Source of the DNA: Cephalotus follicularis
Taxonomy: Eukaryota > Streptophyta > Magnoliopsida > Oxalidales > Cephalotaceae
DNA: 64,000 nt
Assembly (NCBI GenBank): GCA_001972305.1
Contig: BDDD01000263.1
Span: 320,102 to 384,101 of the forward strand
Direction: 5' to 3'
Part shown: positions 10,826 through 20,003 of the stretch, one piece after another
How positions within the stretch are numbered: the first letter of the stretch is position 1
Layout: every line of letters begins with the position of its first letter
Translations under genes and position numbers: made by a program
The notes under the pieces: model-generated
Database searches by the model: none
Told to the model about the DNA's origin: nothing
What the model saw: only the letters and a program-made list of their open reading frames with translations

Positions 10826-11108
10826 TACAAAAGAGTCGACTTCTTTTCTGGAAATTTTAAGCTTTACTAAAAAGCGTCGACTTCTTTTCTGAAAAAATTC
10901 TGACTTATGAAAATATCGTCGATCCTTTTTGAAAAACGTCGATTCCTTTGTGTTTCACTGAAACACATCGACCTCTTTTCGATCGCGTCGATGCCTTTCA
11001 AAGCGCACCGTTTTTGCAACTCTTTTTAAAGAACGCGTCGACTCCTTTTGAATCATTGTCGACGTCTTTTTCTCAGAAATTGACTTCTTCATAAAAAGTC
11101 GACCTCAT
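10826..11108. repeat. Palindrome-type array between pol and the envelope-like ORF
   Basis: About ten GTCGAC, GTCGAT or ATCGAC motifs, most followed by a CTTTT run (for example GAGTCGACTTCTTTTC, GCGTCGACTCCTTTTG). This is internal, non-LTR sequence between the stop of pol and the third ORF. The motif class is the same as in the element's LTRs. Confidence 0.8.
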
Positions 11109-11463
11109 GTTCATTTCTTCACTTTACCTCCATTTCTGAGATTTCAAAAAAAAAATTATCTCTCCGTTTTTCTTCAAAACTCACTCTATTAGGTCGTTAA
11201 TCACTCCCTGACTTCTTCTCTATCTTCAAAAACTATTTTCGTGTCGTCCAAATCATCCGTTTTTATCATTCTCTGTGTATTTCTCTTGTGCACACCATCT
11301 GTTCGACAAAATGGTCAGGACAAAATAGGGTGGCAAAAGGAAGGGTACTTCATCATCTCAGCCTCCGAAATCTGCTAAAAAGCAGAGGCTTGAGATTAGA
11401 GAACCTTCTCCCGACCCTGCTCTTCAATCGGATTCCGAATCCGAAGAGCAAGCCCCTATTCCT

Positions 11464-12648
11464 TTGAGAAGTGTAGCTTTTGTTGACAAAAGGGTCATGG
11501 GAGGGAGAAACATAGACTTAAACTTCTGTTCTTCTGAATTCTCTTTTGTGTCTTGGTTAGAGGACCTCAATCTCATTCCTCTTGTTCTAATTTCTGACCC
11601 TTTCTATATCAAATTGGTCAAGGAATTTTATTCTAACCTTAGAATGGTTTCTAACCAAAATGAGGAATTTGCCCTCTCTTCTTCTGTTAAAGGAGAAAGG
11701 ATCTATCTAGATGCTAGGATTCTAGCTTCTATTTTACATATTCCACACACCGGTCTATATGTGTTTGAACACAAAAAATGGCCGGAGGTTGAGGGTTTTC
11801 ACCCTAACCAAATTTTGTCGATTTTGTACCCTAACGATCCAAATGTACATCCAAATATGGCACTGACCACAAATCGATTGTCAGTAGACCATAGGCTTCT
11901 CCACCATCTCATTGTTCATCAAATCTTACCCACCGGTGGAGGGTATGCTAAATTGTCTAGGATGCAAGTTTTTCTTATGTGGTGCATCCTATCCAAAATT
12001 GAGTTTTTTTTTCCTCTCCTTATGCTTAAGACTATGGTTAGAGCTTTCTCACAAAAGAAATTCGTACTCCCTTTCGGATCCATTCTCACCAAATTCTTCC
12101 AACACTTTCACATTCGACTAGAAGGAGAGGTTGCAACAAAGTTAAAGAAAGAAGACACATACAATAAGAGCACTTTGAATCGGATGGGGTGGAAGAAACA
12201 GGAAGGAATCTGGACATATTTCCCCAAAGTGGATCAAGCACCAAGGATTGAAAGGGAAGAGCAAGAAGACAACCCTCCTTGGGAAGCTCAAGAACAAGCT
12301 TCTCCTGCTCAGCCCCAAGCTCAAAGCTCCTCATCCACCACTGATTATGACAGGATGATGGAGTTCATGCAATCTCAGTTTGCTTCCATGCAAGCCTCGC
12401 TTGATGGTAAATTTAAGCAAATCAACACGCGACTCAGTAGATTGGAGGGAGATCATAAAATACTTCATTCTGAATACGAACATGTTGATGACACCGTCTA
12501 CTACGATCTAAGAGTTGTTAAGAGGCGTCTTAAAAGACTGGAACGTAAGCTTGCCGACTCCAAGACTTTCGATCGTTGCGAAGAGACTTCGGGCGATGAA
12601 GGCGATGAATCCTCCGATTCTGATACCCCTGCTGCTGCTGCTGAATGA
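11464..12648 (+). CDS. Envelope-like third ORF of the SIRE-type element
   Basis: An open frame of 394 codons after pol. Residues 1-255 form a globular-looking region with WLEDLNLIPL, DPFYIKLVKEFYSNL and GERIYLDARIL, which reminds me of the 'putative plant transposon protein' domain found in third ORFs of SIRE and Athila elements (from memory, unchecked). Residues 168-189 are strongly hydrophobic. Residues 297-366 have heptad spacing typical of a coiled coil, followed by an acidic serine-rich tail and an alanine run. SIRE elements are known for such a coiled-coil ORF. Function unproven. Coding similarity may extend upstream of this ATG. Confidence 0.75.
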   Translation: MRSVAFVDKRVMGGRNIDLNFCSSEFSFVSWLEDLNLIPLVLISDPFYIKLVKEFYSNLRMVSNQNEEFALSSSVKGERIYLDARILASILHIPHTGLYVFEHKKWPEVEGFHPNQILSILYPNDPNVHPNMALTTNRLSVDHRLLHHLIVHQILPTGGGYAKLSRMQVFLMWCILSKIEFFFPLLMLKTMVRAFSQKKFVLPFGSILTKFFQHFHIRLEGEVATKLKKEDTYNKSTLNRMGWKKQEGIWTYFPKVDQAPRIEREEQEDNPPWEAQEQASPAQPQAQSSSSTTDYDRMMEFMQSQFASMQASLDGKFKQINTRLSRLEGDHKILHSEYEHVDDTVYYDLRVVKRRLKRLERKLADSKTFDRCEETSGDEGDESSDSDTPAAAAE

Positions 12649-13300
12649 TCTTGATTGTTTGCTGCTGTTTTTGTTGTTGTTTTAATGAACCTTGATGTTC
12701 ATTTGTATTTCCTTTATGAAAGCCTTGTTTGTAAAAGACAATGTTGTCAATACTTTTATGATATTAATGAAATGTTTATGTGTTCATGGATTTGTGTTTA
12801 TGAAATGATTTTGTGAATTAATGTTTATGTTTTTGATATAATTGTGTTGAATGAATGAGTTTATAATATGTTGCATAAATGTGGTTTCTTATATTCATTG
12901 CCGATACTTTGATATTTTTATGCAAAATGCATATACTCACTCTTTTCACCCTTCCTTATATTAAGGGGGAGCTAACGTTTTCTGCCTTTTTGTAGTACTT
13001 TTTGATGCTTTACAAAAAAGGGGGAGAATAAGCTCAAAATATATGTTAGTATCAAAGAAGGAGAACAAAGGGGGAGTTTAGGGCTTAAGCTCTCAAGTTA
13101 ATGTTAACTTGGAGAATAGTCTCACTTTTTGGAGAAAGTGTTCAAGGAAGCAAATCTAATGACTTATTTAAATATTGCATACTCAATATGATCCTTGCAA
13201 AGATATCTCTATTTGATATTCTCTTATATTTTTAAAATTGGTATTACCTTAATTTATGCCTTTTTGAGCAAATTTTTGTCATCATCAAAAAGGGGGAGAT
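12649..13300 (+). other. SIRE-type 3' untranslated region and polypurine tract
   Basis: AT-rich spacer after the third ORF, with several purine-rich runs (AAGGGGGAG near 12965, 13020, 13070) and the polypurine tract CAAAAAGGGGGAGAT at 13286-13300 touching the LTR. No gene seen. Repeated purine runs before the final tract are common in SIRE-type elements. Confidence 0.75.
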
Positions 13301-14198
13301 TGTTGACGATTTAGTCTCAATCCTTGTTTTGATGATAACATATTTGCATTTGACAAGTCTACCTAATGTGCATGAAATTACAAGATCAATACCAAAGCAA
13401 AAATACCATCTGCAGAAGAAGACACCGACTTTCAAGGAAAAAACATCGACGTCCGTACAGAAAGACATCGACGCCTTCCAAGAAGACATCGACGCCTTTC
13501 ATGCCAGAAGTTACAGGTCAATTTCACAAGAAGAGATCGACTTCTAAAGGCAAAGACATCGACGTCCGTACGAAAGAAGTCGATCCCTAACTCAAAGACA
13601 TCGACGTCTTTAGGTGCCAAAGTTACAGGACATTTTCGTGCAATAACATCGACGCTTATCAGTAAAGACATCGACGTTCGTACGAAAGAAGTCGATCCCT
13701 AACTCAAAGACATCGACGTCTTTAGGTGCCAAAGTTACAGGACATTTTCGTGCAATGACATCGACGCTTATCAGTAAAGACATCGACGTCCGTACGAAAG
13801 ACATCGACGCCTTTCCATGGACATCGACGCCTTTCTAGAGCAACCTGGATTTCCCAGAAAACACATCGACTCTCACAGAAGAAGTCGACGAGATGTTCAA
13901 AGCTTCAATACCTGGAGATTTCCCAGAAAAGACATCGACGCCTTTTGAAAGAAGTCGACGTCTTTTAAAATGAACAAGACCCGGGAAACCTGGAACGGCT
14001 AGTACAAGCACTATCAATGGCTATCAGCTACAAAGACATCGACGCCTTTTGAAAGAAGTCGACGTCTTTATACCAGCAGAGACAATATTCAATAAATTGC
14101 AACTACACATTTATTAATCAAAAGCTTCCACAAATCATGCAACGGCTACAAACCTTTTATGGCTATAAAAGGAAGACTGAAACCTCAGAGAACAAGTG
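13301..14198 (+). repeat. SIRE-type 3' LTR
   Basis: Begins TGTTGACGATTTAG after the polypurine tract and parallels the 5' LTR up to AACAAGTG, where Athila-like sequence resumes. It is shorter than the 5' LTR. TATA box at 14163-14172. A 112-base unit starting AAAGACATCGACG recurs at 13552, 13664 and (partly) 13776, whereas the 5' LTR has one such unit. Confidence 0.8.
13424..14070. repeat. Palindrome array of the SIRE-type 3' LTR
   Basis: Same motif class as 9467-10104 (AAAGACATCGACGTC and AAGAAGTCGAC forms), about twenty copies. Copy number of the 112-base and 103-base higher-order units differs from the 5' LTR, showing that the arrays change by unequal exchange or slippage. Confidence 0.85.
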
Positions 14199-14510
14199 CC
14201 ACCAATAAAATCCATCAATAGAACCATAACATTTAAATGCATCAACACAAGGGGAGAAAACAACTTTTACAATATAAAAACCATCCCAACAAGAATTCCA
14301 CCAGTAAAAACTATCAAGAATGCAATCTACCAAATTACTAGTTTGCCAATCCCAAAGAACATTCACAATTTCAAATGGGGTGGAACTATGACCCATGAAT
14401 GAATTACAAGGAAATTCTTTTAATTCAAATTTTGGAGACTTTTCTATGAATGGTTTATGCCAAGATGTGGGCAATGGACCCACTGATTCTAATGTTTGTG
14501 GACCTAACAC
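14199..14510 (-). pseudogene. Athila-like FYWW segment, copy 2
   Basis: Open on the minus strand with GPLPTSWHKPFIEKSPKFEL, the kind of linker that follows protease and precedes reverse transcriptase in Athila and Ogre elements. Here it passes into two FYWW units (DSFYWWNSCWD, DGFYWWHLFSE) rather than RT. It matches the copy at 1449-2075 only in part. Confidence 0.55.
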
Positions 14511-14537
14511 CTCAGAGAAATCTCCTTTTTCAATCTC

Positions 14538-15247
14538 CTAAAATTCCAACCACTGTGTGTCAATCCTATCAGGAGTCGAGTGTATCAAAGGAGAATCCAA
14601 TAGGGCATTAATCTCAGCAGTGTCTGAATCTGCCTCAGAATCATCGTCAACGAAACTCTGAGGATATGTCCTATCTATACTATCTATGGCAAAACAAGCC
14701 GCTTCACCTTGAGGTCCTAGGGGTGCATTAAAGATATTTCTTCTCAATTTCTTATTACCAAAGGATATGTCCATAGCTCCATCGATAATTTATGCATGCA
14801 TTTGCTGTTGCTAAGAAAGGACGACCTAAGATAATCGAATGTGGTTTCCCAATCGCAGATGTTTCCATATCAAGCACAAGGAAATCCACAGGAAAATAAA
14901 GCTCGTCTACTTTCACTAGCTTGTCCTCAATGAATCGCTTCAAAATTTTCAAAGATCTATCAGCAAGTTGAAGAGTCACTTTCGTGGGTTTTAATTTCCC
15001 AACCCCAAAATGGTCATAAACTGAACTAGGGAGGATGTTAACGCTAGCCCCTAAATCCAAAAGTGCTCTCTCTATTTGTAAATTTCAAATTTTGCAAGAT
15101 GTCAAAGGCGCTCCAGGATCTTTTAGTTTAGGTGGCAACTTGATAGAAAGCACTACGCCCACCTGCTCTATGAGATGGACTGTTTTGGGAATGTACGTTC
15201 TCAGCTTACGCATCATGGTGCATAAGTCCTTTAAGAACTTGGCATAA
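14538..15247 (-). pseudogene. Athila-like aspartic protease region, copy 2
   Basis: The frame has the active-site block MDLGASVNILPSSVYDHFG, then LADRSLKILKRFIEDKLVKV, ELYFPVDFLVLDME and IILGRPFLATANACI. This is a clearer version of the protease at 2178-2791. The order protease then FYWW segment is the same in both copies. Confidence 0.8.
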
Positions 15248-15296
15248 GCTGGAACTTGTTGTATCGCATCTAAAAGAGGAAGGTTGATTTGGACTT

Positions 15297-16213
15297 GTTG
15301 GTGGAATCAGAATTACCAACTCCAATGCGATAAATGGACAGAGGTTAGTAGGGTGTAGAACAAAAAATAAACATGCAAACATGGCAGCGGAAGAACACCC
15401 AACAAAGGCAAAAATAGTCCCTTTTATGGCATGGCCACAGGCCACATGGATCACCACATCATCAATAAATTACAAATATGTCACCATTGCATTCAATGGT
15501 GACATACTAGCAAAGCAATAAGAGAGGGAGGCAAAGGAATATACCAAAGGGTGAAGGTTCCTTCGTCTTTTCCGCTTCAAGCTTGCGAAGACTTCTCCTC
15601 CGTTGTACTCTAAGTCGTTATGTTGCTACTCCAAGCAAGAATAACAACTGTCCAGCAATTGTTTTTCATGTCTCTTCTTCACAATACTCACAAAGGGTGC
15701 ATTGGTGTTGACAAGGGTTGTCAATGTAAATCCACCCTAAACAAGCTCTTGCTTGGTGTATCTTTAAGATGGGAACTTCTATAATTCTTCAGAGAGAACG
15801 AATTCAATTGCCCAACACAAAACTTCTCACTTTTCAAAACCAGAAAATCTGCATAATAATGCAGACACTAGCCCACTAAAACCACTCTTCCACTCTCCCA
15901 TCAATGTGGGATCATGTCCCTCACTCCTAGAGAGTCTGTAGCCATGTTCCCCACATTTCCAAAACGTGCGTAGATGGGAGAAAACTGCTGGAGAAGAGAG
16001 ATAAAACGTGCCCACGATCAGAGTTCGTGCACAGGTTGCACAACCCGCTCCAAGTGTCGACGCTTTCATCATCAGCGTCGACGCTTAAGCATTACATGGC
16101 ACAAAACGTTGACATTTTTCTAAAAGTCATCAACGCCTCTGTGAGACTTAAGCGTCGACGCTTCCCAGAAGGAGTCGACGCTTTAACTAAAGTAAAGCAT
16201 CGATGCTTCCCAG
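15297..16213 (-). repeat. Unassigned LTR fragment (copia-like) with AAGCGTCGACGCTT array
   Basis: Starts TGTTGGTGGAATCAG where Athila-like sequence stops (possible insertion edge) and runs to the family B LTR end. On the minus strand its final part has CTTCCGCTGCCATG and ends CCACCAACA, as do many copia LTR 3' ends (the copia at 31085 ends similarly). No second LTR, PBS or coding part is present, so the family is open. It carries its own palindrome array at 16054-16209. No convincing gene. Confidence 0.45.
16054..16209. repeat. AAGCGTCGACGCTT palindrome array
   Basis: About seven motifs; the exact 14-base palindrome AAGCGTCGACGCTT is at 16150-16163, with near copies at 16054, 16074, 16170 and 16196 and decayed forms between. 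This is a third palindrome class with the same GTCGAC core. Confidence 0.85.
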
Positions 16214-16605
16214 TAGTGCCCCCTTGCACGTTATTTTGTTAGGAGAGTAACGTGTCTGACATTCGATGTTTATGCGTCGACGTCTTCTTGAAAGATGTCG
16301 ACATCTTTCCCTTTTTACACGAGGGCATCGATGTCCTCACTTGCATCGATGTGCATGTGCATGCAGTTACGTTCGCCTCTCTGCTCTAGAAGACATCAAT
16401 GCGTTCCGAAAGGCGTCGCCGTGTTTTCCCCAAAACAGCGCTGTTTTACCCCTTTCAACATTCCTTTAACATTTTTACTCTAAAATTAACATTATTAGAG
16501 TTTGGAAAACATCATCAAAGCCTTGGAAATCCATCACTTTATTAATTCCACAAATAAACACATTACATTGTGAAATTACAACATAGGAAAATCTCGGGCG
16601 TTACT
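16214..16605 (-). repeat. Family B LTR fragment
   Basis: About 390 bases matching the outer ends of the family B LTRs at 36122-36465 and 51140-51532 (shared TGCCCCCTTGCACGTTATTTTGT and the end GCGTTAC). It includes a GACGTC-type palindrome array at 16273-16432. It meets family A coding sequence at 16605/16606, exactly as at 51532/51533. Confidence 0.85.
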
Positions 16606-18284
16606 GTAAAACCCTCATTGCCCTCCGGTAATGCCAACACTGGAGCCGAAATCAACCGACTCTTCAACTCTTGGAAAGTTGCCTCACAAGCATCATCACA
16701 CACAAAACTTGACTTCTTCTGAGTTAACTGTGTCAAAGGTGTAGCAAGCTTCGAAAACCCTTTGATAAACCTTCAGTAATAGCCAGCCAATCCCAAGAAA
16801 CTATGAACCTCAGTAACGTTTCTCGGTTGGGGCCAATCAACAATACTTTCTATCTTTGAAGGATCCACCGACAATCCTTCACTTGACACTATGTGACCTA
16901 GGAAAGTCACATGATCCAACCAAAATTCGCACTTGCTGAATTTGGCGTGTAGCTGTTCCTTCCGTAATGTCTGCAATACAATCCTTCAATGCTGCATGTG
17001 TTCCTCAATGCTTTTCGAAGAGATCAGGATGTCGTCTAAGAATATAATGACAAACTGGTCCAGATAGGGTTGGAAGACTCTGTTTATCAATCACATAAAG
17101 GCTGCAGGAGCATTAGTCAAACAAAATGGAAGTATTAGAAATTTGTAATGCCCATATCTGGTTCGAAATGCGGTTTTCTCCACATCACCTTCTCGGATCC
17201 TCAACTGATGATAACCTGTTCTCAAGTCAAGTTTGGAGAATACAGTTGAGCCTTGCAATTGGTCGAACAACTCCTGAATATGTGGCAGAGGATACTTGTT
17301 CTTCACAGTCACCTGATTTAGCAGCCTGTAATCGATGCATAGCCACATTGATCCATCCTTCTTTTTCACAAACAAGACCGATGCTCCCCACGGTGATACA
17401 CTCGGTCTGATGAAGCCCTTATCAAGATAATCCTGCAATTGAGTGTTCGACTCTTTCAGTTCAGCAGGAGCCATTCGGTACGGAGCTTTCAATATTGTAG
17501 CAGTCCCAGGCAATAGTTCAATGATGAACTCTATATCTCTCTCTAATGGCAACGAAGTGAGATCCTCCGGAAATACATCAGGAAATTCACATACAATAGG
17601 AACTTGTTCAATACTACGCGTACCTTTCGTATGATCAATCACATACGCCAAATAGCCTTCACATCCTTGCTTGAGATACTTCTGTGCTCGAGTATATGAA
17701 ATGATCGGAGCAGAAACATTCTTCTCCCCGATAAACTTGCACTCAGTCCCATCTTGAAGATAAAAGGTCATCATCTTGTTATAGCAATCGACACAAGCAT
17801 GATGAGCGTACAACCAGTGCATTCCCAAGATTACATCGAAATCCCGGATAGGCAATACTACCAGGTCAGCAGATAACTGAATCCCAGCTACCGTGATCTC
17901 ACAATCTTTCATTATAGTGTCAGATAGAAGACAAGTACTAGCTGGAGTACTCACCTCCAATACATAAGGTAATCTAGAAGTAACACCATGCAAGTTACAA
18001 GCAAATTCAGATGCAATGAATGAATATGTCATACCAGGGACAATCAATGCATAAGCTAGTATGCCAGATATAAAAATGGTACTTCCCACAACAGTAGTAG
18101 ATTCTGGCACATCATCTTTAGATAAGGTGTAGACCCTACCTTTCACAGTCCCTTTCCTGGTATCCTTCCGCGGTTGAGCAGCCGTAACACTACCACTCGC
18201 ACCAGCACTTCCCTGTTGGCCGCGTGCTTGGTCCCTCATCATTGGACAACTATTCAACATGTGTTCTTGTGAACCACACCTCAA
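16606..18284 (-). pseudogene. Family A protease, reverse transcriptase and RNase H start
   Basis: The stretch 17091-18284 begins with a zinc-knuckle remnant ([13 protein letters not shown]), then protease ([27 protein letters not shown]) and [39 protein letters not shown] and [14 protein letters not shown]. The part 16606-17090 continues with [20 protein letters not shown] and FLGLAGYY, then the early RNase H. These are the standard blocks of gypsy chromoviruses. Degraded copy. Confidence 0.9.
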
Positions 18285-19358
18285 GCATTTCCCAATCTTT
18301 TTTCAGCATTCAGTCTCATCATGGTTCTGGCGACCACAAAAAGTACAGCCTCCCGAATTCTGTTGACCGCTTTGGTTAGGAGTCCTTGATCGTGAATTTC
18401 TGCGTCGAGAACCTCCTTGACCTTTGTTGTCAGACCTTGTTGACTTAGCAGGATTATTACTCTACTGCCCCTGTTACTGTGCGGGTCTCGATTGATTGGT
18501 ACGAGATCGCTCCGCTCTCCTTTCATTCGCATCGGCTTCCAGAATCATCGCCCTTTTAGCAATATCTACGAAAGAAGTTAGCTGTAACATTAACAGTTTA
18601 GATCTGATGTCAGGTCGAAGGCCTTTCATAAACCTCAGATCATTCGCGATTCACCCTCCATAAGATAAGGTGTATGTCTTGTCGGCTCCATAAATCTAGT
18701 TTGGTACCGAGCTACCGTCATATCCCCTTGACGTAACTCCATCAGTTTGGTCTCCCTCCGGTCACGCTCTATCTATGGTACATAAGTTGCAAGGAACTCA
18801 GACTAAAATCTGTCCCAAGTCCTGTAAAGTCTGCGAGATTTCCACTTTGCTTCAATCCTTTCCCACCAATAGGTAGCCTCGCCCTATATGCGGTACACAG
18901 CAAAGTTGAGTTTCTGCTCATCAATGCACTCTAAGGCAGCAAATATTTTCTCTAGGTCTCTAATCCACTGCTCGGACATAGTATCATTTAGTTCAACATT
19001 GAATATCGACGGATTTTGTCTCATGAACCGCTCCAAATCTCGGCCAAATCCCCCTGTATGATAGGCTTCAGGAGCCTGATGATAGGCTTGGTTAGACTCG
19101 TACATTTGCCGAATCTATTCCATGTTTGTCGCATTAGCTTGCATCTGCTATTGGAAAAGATCATCCATGTGGTCAAAATTACTCCTCTCTTCTTCCATTG
19201 GAGGAATATTCACTCCTTCATTCGCTAGCGGATCATGTTCGGGCACTGGCAATGCATTGACTCCTTCATCGGCTCTACGCCTTCCTCTTCTTCCTCTTCG
19301 TAGGTCCATTCAGTTTCCTACATGGAATGACATAATCATTAGGAAACAATTCACTTAA
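18281..19358 (-). pseudogene. Family A gag region
   Basis: Reading leftward, an N-terminal part is followed by the capsid start (NPSIFNVELND, EQWIRDLEKIFAALEC, KLNFAVYRI), then lower-quality capsid and an arginine and serine rich linker before the knuckle. The matching region of copy 2 (56211-57092) is better preserved. Several breaks. Confidence 0.8.
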
Positions 19359-19397
19359 TTTCTAAGAAACTTATCCCAGCTAGCATATATGGAATAT

Positions 19398-19409
19398 GCT
19401 CTGATACCA
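19398..19409 (-). other. Family A copy 1 primer binding site
   Basis: The minus strand reads TGGTATCAGAGC, the initiator methionine tRNA type PBS, four bases inside the LTR edge at 19414. Common to Tekay/Del chromoviruses. Confidence 0.85.
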
Positions 19410-19413
19410 TGCC

Positions 19414-20003
19414 TGTCAAACCCCACCCTTTCGATTTCCATTAAGACAAGCATATATGGTGATATCAGAAGTAAATAATAATCCAGCATTCTCATTCAAC
19501 AATTCAATAATATAGCAGAAGCATTCCATAAGCCGGATTATAAAATAAAAGTCATCCGCACGCAGCCCATTCTACGTGCTCGTACAATTCCAACAATTAT
19601 CCTTTTACATAAGGAAAGTAAAACAACAACACGGAGTGTGAATGTTCATTACAATTACAAACGACATAAGGTAACAACCTTTATGCAGATAAAAACTCTC
19701 CAAGCTTTAGTAGCACCTCCCCGAATGCCTTCACTTAATCCGAAATTGTAGGGGTTAGCCGTTGTCCTCACTTGGCTAAGTAGAAAATAATGCATGATAA
19801 GGAATATATAAATGCAACATGTATGACATTTTATATTGAAAAATAACATATTTAAGTATTTCAATATATAAGCAATCATGCTAAGTGGCCATAGACAATA
19901 CAATACAAGAATACCGCACAAGGGTAAAATCAATCCATATTGTGGTTGGGCGACACATGTCGCTACCTCCTAGCAATAACTGCGCACCACCTAACTATCA
20001 CCC
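19414..20003 (-). repeat. Family A LTR, copy 1, inner part
   Basis: Starts TGTCAAACCCCACCC and matches 57152-57740 of copy 2. The copia inserts after the CACCC at 19999-20003. In copy 2 the uninterrupted site reads CTATCACCCTGCACTCC around 57733-57749, which is the empty site. Confidence 0.9.

Larger units (their letters stand above)
9348..14198 (+). mobile_element. SIRE-type Ty1/copia element with envelope-like ORF
   Basis: Parts in order: 5' LTR (from 9348), end of pol (RNase H, 10384-10722), a spacer with a palindrome array, an envelope-like ORF (11464-12648), 3' untranslated sequence, polypurine tract and 3' LTR (from 13301). A third ORF after pol with coiled-coil character is a known feature of SIRE/Maximus copia elements. 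Gag and most of pol are absent, so this copy could move only with help, if at all. The site in the Athila-like host shows no clean TSD. The two LTRs are alike in unique sequence but differ in tandem units. Confidence 0.8.
9085..15296 (-). mobile_element. Athila-like gypsy element, copy 2, split by a SIRE-type element
   Basis: Two blocks, 9085-9347 and 14199-15296, align with 1380-1640 and 1640-2900 of copy 1 in order. The right block contains the protease region (14538-15247) and the FYWW segment (14199-14510); the left block contains the integrase-tail-like end and the segment containing GTTGCCTCCCACTAAG. Between them lies the SIRE-type element 9348-14198. Gag and the 5' LTR are not present, because other repeat sequence begins at 15297. 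Broken. Confidence 0.7.

Noticed and set aside
9348-14198. A clean target site duplication for the SIRE-type element.
   Set aside because: Flanking bases do not match at the two edges, and the right edge is not the LTR end expected from the 5' LTR.
15827-16483. Short frames at 15.8-16.5 kb as a small host gene.
   Set aside because: They run across the LTR fragment and its palindrome array, whose repeats create open frames by composition.
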